DNA of 64,000 nt. Origin: Acephala macrosclerotiorum. Taxonomy: Eukaryota > Ascomycota > Leotiomycetes > Helotiales > Mollisiaceae. Under the pieces are notes generated by a model, which was given only the letters and a program-made list of their open reading frames with translations, was not told where the DNA came from and searched no databases. The stretch covers positions 1 through 64,000 of the forward strand of contig MU119262.1 in NCBI GenBank assembly GCA_014904845.1. Reading direction: 5' to 3'. A program made the translations under genes and the position numbers. This document shows, piece after piece, positions 36,298-49,553 of this stretch. Each line of letters opens with the position of its first letter. The stretch's first letter is position 1.

Positions 36298-38305
36298 ATG
36301 GCACGACGAGCAAGGCAATTGGGCAAGATATCAGACCGAAGCGCAGTTGCAAACGACCGCCACAAAACTACGCGCAAACCCCCTGACTTTCCACATCAAA
36401 TATGGTGTAGGATTTTTGTCGAGGTAAGCAGATCGAGCTCTGGGCATACGGTTGCAGACTCCTTGACTAACTAGGCCAAGTTATGTGCAGAAGAGGAAGC
36501 AAAAGAAAGCAATGTTCAGAGACATGGAAATGAGCAATTCCGACAACCTGACCGATCCTGGTTCAGATGGCTTTTAGACACTCGAAATGTCTGCCGCGAC
36601 TTCAACAATGCGATCGTCCCTGTTATGTACGAAACCATCGATATCTCTACAACCTACCTTACCAAGCGTCGATATCCCAACGAGAAAATCAAGGTAATTT
36701 CAACACGATCGACGTGCAAGGCATTAGAACAATTTCTGACATTGGACAGGGAAATCTTGCTAACTTTAGCAAATTTCTTCACCTTCCCCACGAGCCTATC
36801 ATCGTTTGGAAACAAAAGCCTATTGACCTAATTAAGAAGTGTAAGAGCCTAAAACATATCCAGTACGTAAGAAGCTTTTTGCATCACACCAATTGGCGAC
36901 GGGATACGGTTTCTACGAGGATCGTACGCTAACATTTGTATAGATGGACAATACCCGAAGAATGGTTTATCGACGAACTGAAGCACTTCACGGATCGTAC
37001 GGATAAGGGCAACCCCGAATGGCAACACTTAACGCTCAACTACCTCATCGCCTTCCTACAAGCATCCAAGGAATACAAGCATTTCCACCTTGGCATGTTT
37101 GGCGAGTCTGTCAATGTCACGAACTTTGGCACCAGAAGCGAAGGTAAACGTGCCATCATCGAGGACTTGAAATTTGATGTCTTTGGGAACCAAGCATACG
37201 ATATCATGAACGCTATGTCTCCAGAGAAGGACTCAACTCGGGACGACTTGGATGATACATCTCTTGAGCTGCTTTACATTACAGCCTACCATGACTGGGA
37301 CCCATCATTCGCCGCGTCTGGCTTCAGACTTCCGGGAATGCATTCTCTGATCCTCAAATGCAGCACTTATTCGGATCAAAATCGGTACGATTTCCTCGAC
37401 ATCCTCGACTTCACCGAGCTGGAGAGACTTGCACTCCTTGACACCCAGGTCAATCGCTTGATCGAGAAAGTTCATGTCAGACGTTTCTCGAATCTCCGTG
37501 CCCTTCACCTAACAGTTTCCGCATACCCGCCCCACGAGCTGGCGAGAATTAGTGGCGCAAAGGCTCTGAGGAAAATGTTTGGTACGTTCCATCAGTTGGA
37601 CACCCTCTACGTCTCTTTCTTCCAGAATTGGATAGAGATCATGCCGCTTTCAGTCATTGCAAAGACTGGCAAATCTCTTCGAAAGCTATCTTTGCGAAAT
37701 ACAAAAGATGGGCAGCATCCAGCTGGACACGACATGCGATGGTTGAGTTATGCGTGTCCAAATATCGAAGATTTGACGGTGGATATTGATTTGAAGAAAC
37801 AAAATGTAAGTTTTCTCTCCTAGCCCCCTACAAAGAAATGGCCAGAGCGCTAACATGATGGTATCAGAGATCTGCCGAGTCTCTAGCTGCATTCACAGCT
37901 TTTCAAAACCTACATACTCTCACCCTCTACTCCTCCACTGTACCGGATGGTCCGAATCACGCTATCCACGATGATCGTGTCAGCGCGTCGGCAACCATGA
38001 CTACTCTACATACAAAGAAGCAAGGCGTCAAGTTCAGACAAATTACACTCCACCTTCGATGGATCGACTCGAACAAGCTTGATGCTTGGAAGGAACCTAC
38101 AGATTTCGACAGAGGCTTTAGAACTTTCTATTCCAAGGTCGATGCCACAGGCACCATCAATAATTGGGATACCGAAGAAGTCTACACGGGTAAACCAAAG
38201 AAGAAGCAAAAGGGCATTACGGCTTCATCTGATGAGACTGGTTACGACAGCGATAGCACGGTATATGGGGAATTGGGAGCCGGATCAGTATTGAGATTGG
38301 CATAA
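36298..38305 (+). CDS. F-box/LRR-like protein (intact paralogue 2)
   Basis: Five exons (36298-36423, 36475-36693, 36750-36862, 36944-37805, 37868-38305) give 585 residues, every junction in frame. The N-terminus has an F-box-like segment (PDFPHQIWCRIFVEAKLC ... NVCRDFNNAIVPVMYETIDI) that lines up with paralogue 1, including an intron at the same place after the first F-box helix. Leucine-rich units follow (MHSLILKCSTY, LERLALLDTQVNRL, LRALHLTVSAY, LRKLSLRNTKDG, IEDLTVDIDL). The C-terminus is polar, with a basic patch (GKPKKKQKG). The likely role is substrate recognition in an SCF-type ubiquitin ligase, by family only. No lesion was found. Confidence 0.78.
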
Positions 38306-40957
38306 TGCCCCAGCAGGAACGAAGCAGCATTGTAGGAAGACAAAGCAACGTGTTGAATGTAGCTATGTTTGGGTACGGTGAACGCTTAGTGGAAGAGCGA
38401 ATTTATTAGAGTAGTAACTTTCACTCTGTTGTTGGGTTATCTCCAGATTTTTGACGTTGGAGACAATCCAGATGGCACAGGTCTATAACGAGGTCAAAAT
38501 TTCTTGAGCTCGGAGCACAGACAGTGCCTTAAGCCACACGAATTGAAAACCCTGTAGAATTTTGTGCGATATACGGATTGGGTATGGTGAAGTCATTTTG
38601 ATGTCTACATTTTCCCGTGCCGGAGGGTTATACAAAGCTTGCCATGATGTCCACCACTGTTCCAATCCCCCAAATCCTTGGAATTTCTCCGGCGACTTTA
38701 CCTGAAGAGTCATTGCTGTTGGCATCAATGGTAACGTTTTACTGTACTGAATACAGAGCCACGGCTTGATCTGCCCTGCAACAAAGTTCTACCAAGGATG
38801 GGAGTCGACATTGCCTCCGGCCGACTCCAAAAGTGATCTTCAAAGGATCTACAGTATCGGAACTCAGGCAGTTGGGACCAAACCAACACGTATTCAGTGG
38901 CCTTTTAGTTGAAAACGTTGAAGAGCATTCTGCGGTATATTAGATGAATAGTTTGTCTGATACGTATGACGTTTTGTCCTTCTCGGGAGAACTCCTTCCT
39001 TCTACTTTTGCAGCTTTGCCAACAATTGCATTACTTTTTCCGTCCTTCCAACACGTGATTCTAAGAAGTTGGAATGTATCTAGTTGCAGGCGGCGAGATG
39101 TTGCTCTTTAGAATCGCTTGGGATAGCGGCATGTAATCTTATGTTTGGCTCACCATTAAGAGCGCAAATAATGCTTTCGATTCAGCGCCTTTGGGGGTCT
39201 GTTTTAGCTTACACGCTAAGCGACAGCCATTCAAGAAAGCCGGAAGCGTTTATTTTGCGACTTCTCAACTTATATTTACATCTCGATCATGGAAGGAATC
39301 ATGGAAGCTCTGACGATTTCTCCAAATGTGCCTCCCGCCAGCACAACCACTGCCATCGCGATGCCCATGGATGTCTAGTACTTCATTTTCCAAGAAGTTT
39401 GTCACCCTGATACGTTTGCAGCACATTCAATACTAAGTTAACTTTACGTATGGGAGGAGACATGTTCAAGTGCCTACGATAATAATCGGATGGATCTTAG
39501 CATTTTGAAATGGCCGGGAAAGTTGCTTCTCGTGTCTAGAAACTTCAATATCCTTCTGCTCCCTCTCTTCTATACGCAAATTGATCTGTCGAATCTTGGC
39601 ATCATGCGCAACACCGCAAACCAGAACCCGAGTATTCTGTAATTCAAGGCTAGTATAGACCTCAATACTCAATAATGACCGCAGATCCTCTATGATAAAG
39701 CTTACGTGCCGGAAAGGAAAACATCATTCGATACTCGAAATTATTAAAGTTTATTGATCGTCAAGATCAACAATACCTTTAATTGGCTTCCGGATTTGTT
39801 TCAAAGTGCCAGGGATTCAGTCAAATCGAGTAAGGACGCCCTACCATTGATTGCATGAGTTTGAATCTAATCAGCCGCCATAGTTAGGACATTCAAAATC
39901 ACCCACCTAGCAGTGCTGTCGGACCATTCTCAACGATTCTACCTAATTAAAAGTAATTGGGTGGCTTCCAAAGGCAACAATTCAACGATTCCAGCCTGCA
40001 TGATGCGAGCACACTCCTTGCCAGCTACAAGCTAACGGTCTTTCCCAAGCATTCTACGTATCTAACATAGAAACGCAAACTACTCATTCTCTGGTTAGTT
40101 ATACCCCACACAAGCTACAAATCGTTTTCAGGACCCTCAACCCAGATAGTAAGCTGAATGGCGTGGATAATGCAAAGCAGCCAGAAAGTTATGAGTCTCA
40201 TTCGTCTTAGTGTCAGAACGAGATTGATCCCTGGAGCTCTAAAGAGACTATGAGCCCGAAGTTCTTCATACTTCAAAGCATAAATACGTAAAAAGGCCAG
40301 ACCGATAGAGAGAAAACGGTGGAAATTCACGGAAGACATAATTAGCTGGAGAGCTGTTGACGACTGACTGTTAGGCCATGGCGCTTCCATCATTGCTGAT
40401 CTGAACAAGATATGTCGCCCATTTCTCCAGTAGCTTCCCGACTATCTCAAGTGCGGGGAAAGGGTTTGAAGGAGAGGCTGAGCGTGCGCGAGGGGGAGTA
40501 GTCACGTGGTCTGTCTATGACAACGGATAACGGGTGGTGCGATAGGGGGCGAAATATGCCAAATGACCACTTCATCACAATGAATTGAGACTGTAGTTGA
40601 TGACGTAGAATACATGTTAATGATGCTTGAAAATTTGACGAGTGTTTTCGTTTCTCCCGAACATTTCCCCCTTTTCACTCGCTTAGGGAGGTCTGTGCGT
40701 AGCTGGTGGCAATCCCCTAAAATCAACAATCATGCTGCAATCTTCGTCTTCTCTTGAACCAAAAAAAAATTAATGATGAAAAGGAAGTTGAATCACTCAT
40801 CACGGTTCATAACGGCTGTCAAGACTGTGGGGACACATCGCTCGTTGCTGGTGCTGCTATAGTATGCTTTCTCAATTGGCCCAATGTGGCAGCCAAATCC
40901 GCCGTAAAGTTCCAAGACCCCGCTATATGCAAGTCGATTTGGATTCTTACTTGAGGC
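38306..40957. other. 2.6-kb gap with a possible F-box-like relic
   Basis: No full gene is supported. A minus-strand segment at 39466-39690 reads SLELQNTRVLVCGVAHDAKIRQINLRI-like residues that resemble the post-F-box region of fungal F-box proteins, but no F-box or LRR part can be joined to it. A frame at 40115-40408 (-) has one hydrophobic stretch (ITFWLLCIIHAIQLTIWV) and nothing recognisable. Treat both as unassigned. Confidence 0.35.
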
Positions 40958-42803
40958 TCAGTCAAGATTCATCTCATCTCCAGGACCGTCTGCACCAGTT
41001 CCCTCCGTATCAACCTCCATGCCGTTTTCAAAAACATCCCCCGGAACGCCCTCAAGACTACCTCCGAGTCTCTCATCGCCAGTACAACAGAGTACTCCAC
41101 CAATCACACGTCCGGAAAACTTGCGGCCAAACGCAAAGTCAGGGTGGTCGATATCCGGAGTTCTTGCCCGAAAGTTCGACAGATCTCCTGGCGGCTTGGG
41201 TTTCTCACAGTACACCGTGACCGACTTGACTGCCCTTCCGCATTTATACTTCGCAAGAAACTCCATGATCAACCAGGCGGCGTCGTAGTCGGGGTCAGTG
41301 CTGTTTTCAGGAGCTCCTTCCATGTTCACCTTACCCCAGCAAAAGAAGACGAATTTCTCAACGCTCAAAAACTGAATAAGGACATGCAAGAATTGTTGAT
41401 ACTGTTGGATGGATCGTCAGTTGGAAATTCTCTGAAACTAAAGTTGAGAACTGAAGAATTATACTTACTTTGGCGTCTTCTGTCACCCAATCTAAGCCGA
41501 GATATTCCAACCTCGTGCAATGCTGGCCAATCATTCTGAGGTCCCGGCGACTCATGCGATTTCTGTCGGGATCGAAAACATAAGTTAGGCACAGCTTTTG
41601 AAGGGTAGGTCCTAGATTGCAGATCAATCCTGCTGGGACGAAATGAGTCCAATGAGGATACATCACGACCAGCTCTTGTAGTTGCTGGAGCCTCGGTAGC
41701 ATGTGCTGCATACGCTCGAGGATTGGGTCAAAGTGGTTCATACCATTGATTCTCGTAGTGGTATCTTCCAAATTGCCTCTCATGCCAAGAGATTTGAGGT
41801 TCGTCAGATCTTCGGTACGAACAGTCGAAAAGAATGTGTACAGATGCACGTATTCAAGAGACAGCTTCTCGACACGAGAGAAGTCCCAGACGTTGTTGTA
41901 GTTGTAGTGATTCCAATAGTGGTTGTTGAAGACCAATTCTTTCACTGCTGGAAATCGGAACGGTAAGGCAGTATTGTGGTAGGGGTTCAGCGCCAGTTGT
42001 GAAGTCGTTATTTACAGGGATTGCCATGAGGCTGGGACGTCGGCGGTGGTTTCAGAAACTCTAGGAGCTCCAGTGTTCTCAGATTGGCGAGGATTTGACC
42101 TCTCAAGCACCAGGGTGGTGTCAATTACTCGAACTTCGCCCCGGCGGTGCGTCTTCCCAAAGAATGAAGTTAGGAGTCTCGCGGTACGCTGCTTCGTCCA
42201 CCAATTTTGGTTCTCCATGCTCCATCTAATATGATGAGTACTGGCGTGTCAATATATGAACTAGGTAGCACTCACAGAAGTCTTGTTAAGCGTTGACAGT
42301 TCAAGACGATCTCTACGACGGATCGAACATGCGATTGCTGGTGCATTTTTGCAACCCATAAAACCTTCGCGTATCGGATGAGGTGTTGCTGTGTTTAGAT
42401 TAGCAAGATGAATATGGTTGTGCGACATAAAAAATACCTTGAATTTGATCCATGGAACAGCACCGCGTGTGATGACCGTGGTTCCGCGCTCCAACTCCAA
42501 AAGTGTACTTGGTCGTGATAGATGGACAAACTCGAATGTGATTGGTAAGAGGGCAGTGTTCGAGGTGCGCGATAGCAAGCGCAACTTCCGAAGCTAGGTT
42601 ATAGTAGCGGGTGCTGGCCAGCCTTTATCAGACTGGATGTCCAACTTGGCGTTATTCCAGAACTAGAAGAGGAGATCAATGGTTTGAAAAAGCGTGCCGG
42701 AGCGCAATAGACTCACTTCTTCGAAGATCTGAGACCAGAGCTCAACTGGCAGCGCACGTAGCGTCCCGCCTGTTGCGACATTGGCAATTGCTTGTGAAGT
42801 CAT
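40958..42803 (-). pseudogene. F-box/LRR paralogue 3, interrupted by one in-frame stop
   Basis: Five exons (42803-42717, 42593-42438, 42364-42276, 42225-41469, 41371-40958) form one frame of 501 codons interrupted by a TAA at 42012-42014. The F-box is clear (LRALPVELWSQIFEE, then LRKLRLLSRTSNTALLPITFEFVHL). Leucine-rich units and LEYLGLDWVTEDAK follow the stop, then an acidic C-terminus after EKFVFFCWGKVNMEG. No GT-AG intron I can find removes the stop without deleting conserved sequence; the only phase-compatible donor lies some 160 nt upstream (CGT codon). Most likely a recent nonsense allele. Alternatives are an undetected intron, or a truncated product of about 180 residues. Closest relative in the window is paralogue 4. 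Confidence 0.65.
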
Positions 42804-43904
42804 TGTGGGGAGGTGAGCACTGCCGAATGGAGATACTGCTCAATGTTTAGGGTTTGTAGAGAAGGTGTCGTAAGATAGGCTGTAATTTATTATGGGTTGA
42901 AAAGATTTGTGTATGATAAAGCGCACCGTTCAATGTTTGTAGAAAATTTGTGTAAGGGAGGGAGGAGGAGCTTAAAAGGGACGTCGATAAATGAAGATTA
43001 GCATTAAGTGATTAAGGGTTAAGCGATTAAGGCTTTGAATTTGGGCGATTCGATGAATTTTAAACTCACATTTTTTGTGAAAAAGCTGTGTGACTCTGTG
43101 AGCATGATTTTGACCGCAAGAGAATTGAGTGAGGCTGATGATTTGGCATTGGCCGTATGAATAAGCCGCCAAACAATTTGCCATAATTTACATCATATTT
43201 ATTAAGGAGATCCACCCCGAGAAGAAAATCACCTTTCCCCAGAAGCTGGTGCAAGATAAGAGAGTTTCATGGATTTGTTTAAATATTGGGCGTCGGGTAA
43301 ACTGCTCTGAGATGAGCTGCACCGCTGGGATAGCGTCCACATAGGTCTAGAGCAGACTAGCTGATCAGCTGATCAATCACTTAAGCCGTAGTTCCTTGTC
43401 CTGGAGATATTATTGAAGGCTATGTTGAGAGCGCATCCATTGTTTGGCGTAGCGTAACGTAGCTCACCATTACCACCCAAGATTATTGTGTAAAATACAT
43501 ATACAGCCGCTTTCCTCCACAGCATCTTCTTCATCCTATCAGTAAGTCGTTCTCATGCAAGTATCCTACTTTTTATTTGTATATATATGAGCTAAAGAGG
43601 GTAATGCGAATAGGTATACATTATGGATTTCAACATCCATCGCGAAGGTTTTCAGGTAGTCAGTAACTTAAGTACATGGCATCATATCTACTGCCCTAAA
43701 ATGTGCTTGGCGGCTGCAGCAGCATCCATCAATAAAGAAATAAACAAGGAGATACAGTCATAGGGATAGTATTATGCATATATTCCATTACTGGGAGGTC
43801 TCTTTACTTGTTCTGCCGAGTCTGCTTCCCAGCCATAGTCTCCAAGGCACATCTTTATTCCTCCGTCCAGTCCAACAAACACACACGGATCTCAGAAGCA
43901 GAGA
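42804..43904. other. Intergenic region, no supported gene
   Basis: Contains a few short direct repeats (gattaagg, near 43010-43033) and otherwise nothing recognisable. Confidence 0.4.
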
Positions 43905-45943
43905 TCAATCGACTGGTATCTCATGAAGCTCGACGACTTGGTTGTTGACGAGGTCCTCCATGATCACAACATCTTCGTGTTCAACTCCGTCATCATCTCC
44001 ATTATCACTTCCCTCGTCTCCTTCCTCGTCTTCTTCCTCATCATCTCCGCTATCACCGCTGTCGTCACTTTCATCTGCGCGTCTTGGATATCTCTGAGCA
44101 CCGAACTCGGCGGCGAACTTCACAACCCTCTTATCACCACCACGCATTGGGCGTCCATTCTGCGTATAAAAGGAGAATTCTCTCGTGATAGAAGGTTTTG
44201 GATCCTCGACTCCCTCAGCAGTCTCCCACAAATACCGGTCTAATGGAGTTCTGCATTCTCGGAGAATGATTCGCATCTTTAGCAATGGCTCCCCACATTT
44301 TAATTGTCGCATCTCATCGATGATCTTCCATGCCGCGTCCCAATCCGGGTCAGAACTTGTAGCTCGATTCATGTCATGTGCGTTGACCTCTCCCCAGCAA
44401 ACGAGAGTAATATCTTGAAGGTTGTCGAAGTATGAAAGGCAATCCAAGTAGGAAAAAAACTATATGAACCAATTAGTATACAGCTTACTTAGTTGGCATT
44501 GACCCAGCGGCAAGTCGTGGACTCTGGGAGTGGAGGGTGCGAGGCGATGGATGGTACTAGCCTTCGAAATATCGGTCATCCAATCTAATTCTATCTTTCT
44601 CACATTCTTGCAGGATCGCATTACATCCTCGAGGCCTTCTATGCTAAAGGGACACCCCGCGTAGGTTGCGAGGTGACCAGTAATTCGTAGATCTTCAAGC
44701 GTTGCTCCAAGTCCACAAATCAACGAATACGGAATAGCGTGTGCCAATAACGGTGTAGGACAGTAAGCTTCGTTAGATTGAGTAGTGGAAACACCTTTCC
44801 GATGAGGCCAGCAATTGGATTCGAGTTCCCGGGTGGATCTTGCGCGTCTATGATTTTCAGGTGTTGCAGTTTCGAAAGGTGTTTCGCTGGAACGGATTCG
44901 AAGAAGGAAAGCAAGTTGATATTAATCAGCGTTAGCCGCTCTAGTCTGGAAAAGTCCCAGTGTTTCAGATACTGCTCTCTTGAAGGTGACCAGTGGTACG
45001 TGTCAAGATCAAGCTTCTCTATTGCGGGAAATTTGACTCGAAAGTTGCTAAGTGCGAAGAAATCAAGCATGTCTTAATCGCACTCAATTCTCAAAACGCC
45101 AATTCCTGGTCGATGGCCATGGGACTTTTCTTGACCCTTTGTAGAAGTGATACTTTCTGATATACTGATTGATCTAGTGGTGACCAGTGATTGTTGTGTA
45201 TTATGAACGGTTGACTGGTCAAGTTTGAGGTTCTCAATGCAAAGCATCATATCGGTAACATATATGCTACAGTCTGCGAGTGGAGGTTGGCTGGGATCTA
45301 AGATGGCGGCTAGGTATTTTGAGGCTGTATACAAACAGGTTGGCTCGAATGGTCTCATCCTCTACCACCTTGAAAATGTCAGCGCAAACAATATAAAACG
45401 GCCTTGGACTTCACTGACATGAACTCAGTGAGCATTCCACATTTTGGAAGGAGTCGGGCAATCTCGGTGTGTCGATGTTGCGATTCGTCTCTGTGATATG
45501 CAGCAATTTCATATATTGTATGATCTGTTTCTGTGTTAAGTCAGCATAATTGATATGAAAGTGGTGGCTAAGATACTATTTGCCTTGAGCTTGAGTTGAG
45601 GAGGCTGTAAAATCGTAAGCATCTTTACGAAAGCATTGGACTGGTAGTTTCGACTTGAAAAGTCGACTCTGCGAAAGAGGAAAGGAATCACTACCAGCTC
45701 GGGCTGCCGTGACACTAATCGAGTAGTCCTAAGCCAAGGCATTAAGCTGGCAGTTGCTTCGTAGTGTTTCTCAGGGTACCTTTCGTTGGCCTGGGCCCAG
45801 ATCTATGGCAATTGATGATTAGTTATTATAGCCTGGATCTTTCCTAGGACCAACTAACCTCGATAACCATGCCCCAAATTTTCGTTCGGCAGGTAAACAT
45901 GTCTCTTTGACTGCGCTACAATTTGCTTACCGCGCGCGCCCAT
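43905..45943 (-). pseudogene. F-box/LRR paralogue 4, with two frameshifts and a GC splice donor
   Basis: Exons at 45943-45859, 45802-45577, 45530-45415, 45361-45154, 45072-44562 and 44459-43905 can be assembled. Exon 1 holds one extra base in an A-run inside the F-box (LPNE, then IWGMVIE in the next frame, near 45872). Exon 5 lacks one base near 44743 (LTVLHRYW, then HAIPYSLICGLG in another frame), where paralogue 3 reads HWTHFVPAGLICNLG. Each exon length is off by exactly one base as these breaks predict. The last intron (44460-44561) would start with GCTAGT, where paralogue 3 has GTAAGT. A TAA at 45074-45076 is probably intronic. The C-terminal exon is strongly acidic (DSGDDEEEDEEGDEG). Together these point to a dead gene. 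Confidence 0.7.
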
Positions 45944-46817
45944 TTTGGAGAAGATTTTTGCGTTTCCGAGAAATGTTGCGATGTTCTTGCAATGTTGTTT
46001 GGGGTTTGGGGGGAGCAAACTAAGACTAAGGCCTTGCAAAGCGGATTGAGGACTAGCGCAAAATTGAGGACACTACCTAACCGGTGACGTAGGACAACCT
46101 GCCTTGCGCTCGAAATTCAAACCAGTCAAGCATCCGGACGGGTAGCGCGAGGTTTTTTCAACAGAAAGCCAGCACGAGATACCTATACGACCCAACTCTC
46201 CTTGCTACCTTATCCTCTCGGCTAAGAGCCATCAGCCAGCGTTCAAGAACTACCAAGCTTAAAAGGGCTCGGGCAAGCGTAGTAGTAGTAACTATATACT
46301 ACTTAATTATTGATGATGGATGGCAAGGAACGGAAGGGGAATGGCCAAACGATGCAATGAGGAAGTTTTCAAGACAAACACTTAGGTCGTATGAGTCTGC
46401 GATGCCGAACAGCTGACAACTCCTAACACGCGAGCAAGCACGATCACTCAAGATGTTTAAGGGATGTATTTGAAGGAACGGAAGCAAAAGCTAAAAGCAC
46501 GCTCGCAGAACAGCAGACTGGATATCAAAAGCAGCAACAAACATACGAATCCCACATGATACATCGGCAGGCACCTGCCCCCTTCCATCACCGCAAATTT
46601 CTGTCTCTTCCAGCACTTCTGTACCTATGCAGCATCAAAAAAAGAGTCCCCCAAGCTACCTATTATCGCTCTAATCGAATGTCATCCAGCTAATCCTCCC
46701 CGGAACCAGCAGAGCATAATATTACAATGACTATATATTCACCTCGGTGTCTCACGCTCCTCTACCTAGCACCCCTCCCATTCGAAAATCGTCACATTTC
46801 CATTCCTGGTCCAGCGC
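45944..46817. other. Intergenic region, no supported gene
   Basis: Nothing recognisable beyond short tag/act-rich low complexity near 46278-46310. Confidence 0.4.
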
Positions 46818-48248
46818 CTACTCCAACCCTCTCTCCCACGCATTCGGAGCCTCAACCAAAATTGGCGCAGGCGTACCCGGTGCCTCAAACCTTCCATGAA
46901 CCAGCCCCTGGCCGTGCATCTGCTCCGGATTCGGACTCGGACTCCCACCTCCCCAATGGTGTCCATTTCCACCATACTGCTGTTGAGGCGGAGGCGAGAA
47001 TCCGCCAGCACTGGGAGGTGGAGGAGTCGGATACCCATTCACGCCCATAACAGGAGTTTTATATTCCGACATCGGGGACACTGTATATGCGCCTTGGTGT
47101 TGTACACTTTGCGACCTGTTGTCTTGTTAGAATCACCAAAGATCTTTCTTTGGGAGAACGCTATGGTTGTCCGAGAGAGCAGGGAAAAGGCTCATGGCGC
47201 CTTCCTAGGACCTTCCAGAGAGAAGAAAACCAAATTGTGACAGGAAAAGACATACCTCTCTTGAGCACCCTGGTTATAACTTGGTGGAAACGCATACCCC
47301 TGACCCTGACCCGGATTCGGACCCTGATTCGGACCCGAATTCGAATTCGACATGTTATTAGCAGCAGCAACCCGTCTGCGCTTCCGACCAAGACAACAAC
47401 GCCAAATCGCAAGTATGGCTACGATAATAATAACCGCCACGCCACACGCAATCCCAATCATCGCCCCCTTTGTAAACGTAATACTCGCCGTCGCTCCTCC
47501 ATTCGTTCCTGTTGATGTACTGCTCGCTGACGCTGCTGTGTTTGTACCTGTTTGTGCACCGGAAACAGCGGAGGTGATGGTCGTTACTCCTCCTCCTTGC
47601 AGGGTACTCGTTACCACCAGTGTACTTTTCACTATTCCGCCAGTTTGAGTAGCTACGGAAGTTACCGCGGCACCGCCAACTTGAGATGCTGGCGTTGCGA
47701 TCAAAGAGGAAGCAACGGCTTGGTCTGTAGGCTCACAGATACCGGCGTAGCCGTGGAGGGGGAGGACGCCGTATTGGCCTGGTTCGCAGCAGAAATATTC
47801 GCCGGAGGAGGGCAGGGCATACCTATGATCACCTCGTCAGCCTTTCTTCCCTTACATATTCCTTTTCTTCTTCCCTTCCTTTCCCTTTCACATTTTTCAA
47901 GAGAGAAACTTACATATCCCACGTCGAATTCGCACAAACAGGAACATTCTGAACGACATTCACGCAATCGACCGAAGAAGGGCAGCAATAAGGATGTATG
48001 TTACCAGAGCATGTTTGCCCCGAGGGACAGCATGTTGGATTTATACTCCCCGACCCCGTATCGCAAGCAACGGGCGCGTCGGAGGGACAGGTTGAGCCTG
48101 GGAGGCCGAGGGCCCAGCCGCCGTTGTAGCTTGCTCTCTTAAGTACATCATCTCCTTTCCTAATGAGAGGTGCACGCTCGAGTGCTTGTGTTGTTGCGAA
48201 GATGGATGGGGATAGGAAGAGTAACGAAAGGAGGGGTAGAGAAGACAT
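46818..48248 (-). CDS. Cys-rich, Ser/Thr-rich single-pass membrane protein with Pro/Gln-rich tail
   Basis: Three exons (48248-47914, 47822-47256, 47115-46818) with introns of 91 and 140 nt give 399 residues. A signal peptide (LPLLSLLFLSPSIFATTQA) starts the chain. The ectodomain has a dense Cys pattern (STCPSDAPVACDT, PTCCPSGQTC, HPYCCPSSVDC, EYFCCEPGQYG, GICEPT). A Ser/Thr/Gly-rich stalk leads to a transmembrane segment (IGIACGVAVIIIVAILAIW) followed by CCLGRKRRR. The cytoplasmic tail is rich in Asn, Gly, Pro and Gln, with a PPPP run. The design matches fungal surface sensors or wall proteins of unknown function. It parallels the gene at 9811 in layout. All three joins are in frame. Confidence 0.82.
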
Positions 48249-49553
48249 TTTGGGTATGGAATTTATGAGGAAAATTCAACGGAAAGGAAGAAAAGAGAGG
48301 AAAGGAAGAGATCGTTCCATGATGGCGGAAGGGAATAGGACGCCATGTCAAGGCACACAGCATGGGATGGGAGCGCCCATCGCCCCCTATCATCACCGCG
48401 TCAAAACATCATCATCTCGCCAGGATGGCACTCATTCGCGCCTGGTCCTTCCATCCTCCTATCATCGATTGGCTCCTCGCAGCAACCTCCTCATGGGACT
48501 CGGAATATTTGGGACAAGCCCATACAAAAGAAGCAAAGCGTTGCCGCTGCACAGCCAACGAGATCTCAGATAAGAACTATAATTGAACTACAATTGCGGT
48601 TGGGAAAAGGAGAAAGGACGACTGCGGCTGAGCTGCATACAAAATCCGAAAGTTGCAGGGTTGTGATTCGTCGCTTGACGTGTGGCTTTGGAGAGAATCA
48701 AGCCTTCGGTACTTGCCATATGGAACTTGACGAACAAGATTGTTTGTTCAACAGGGACGAGTTATGCATATCTCTGCGCCCTCAGGTGAAACGAGAATCT
48801 GGAACATGGTGTCAGGTTACCGGCAGGTTGGGTGTTCTCAACTCTTGCCGAGATCTGTGAACTGTTAGTGTGGTTGAAAGATTGAAATGGTGATAGCTTC
48901 ACGACAAAAGTGAGAAAAAGGTTAGAGGTGGCCGAATCTCTCATTTATCTGCCTCTGACGAGGGCGCTCATCTGGTAAACCGAACTAGCCGGAGAACCTA
49001 AAGTTCATGATCATCAAGAACATGATACACAACTACCGCTCCAGCATCCCCATGCATCCCAACAGAAAACCAAACCAAGGAGATTGAGTGGCGCGAAGAA
49101 GTCGCCCGACCTAGTAATGTGGTGAACATCCTTTCCTCCACATCCGCATTCTTTCCGCCCACAGAGCGTTCCGATATGGGAGAGGAGAGAGGGTAGTTCG
49201 AAAGCAAACGCATTCCTTCCATTTCCGATTCCGTGTGATTGATCCAAAAACAGCAAAGCAAGGGTATATTAAAGAGTGGAGGATGATGTTTAACTCATCG
49301 GAAGGCGGCCAAACCTCATGATGTGATGAAGGGAAATGAGCAGCGATGGAAACGCATGCTATTTCCAAATTGGTCCAATCTGATGGAGATAGCAGTCGTC
49401 CTCTGTACAATTTGACACCAGTGCCGAGTACCTGACGCGAACAAACTACGCAACTTTAGATGGTCGTGGGAGATTTGGAGTTCCTGTCACACAAACATAT
49501 ACTGTCAGCACTTTATTTCATCCCAAGAAAGGAAAGGAAGGAGGAAGGAAGAC
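48249..49553. other. Intergenic region, no supported gene
   Basis: 1.3 kb with short frames on both strands and no recognisable motif. It includes the promoter of the Cys-rich membrane gene and the 3' flank of the BTB gene. Confidence 0.45.

Noticed and set aside
45074..45076. In-frame TAA in F-box paralogue 4, apparently in the same place as the TAA of paralogue 3
   Set aside because: In paralogue 4 an 81-nt GT-AG intron (45073-45153) of matching phase removes it, so it was not counted as a lesion.
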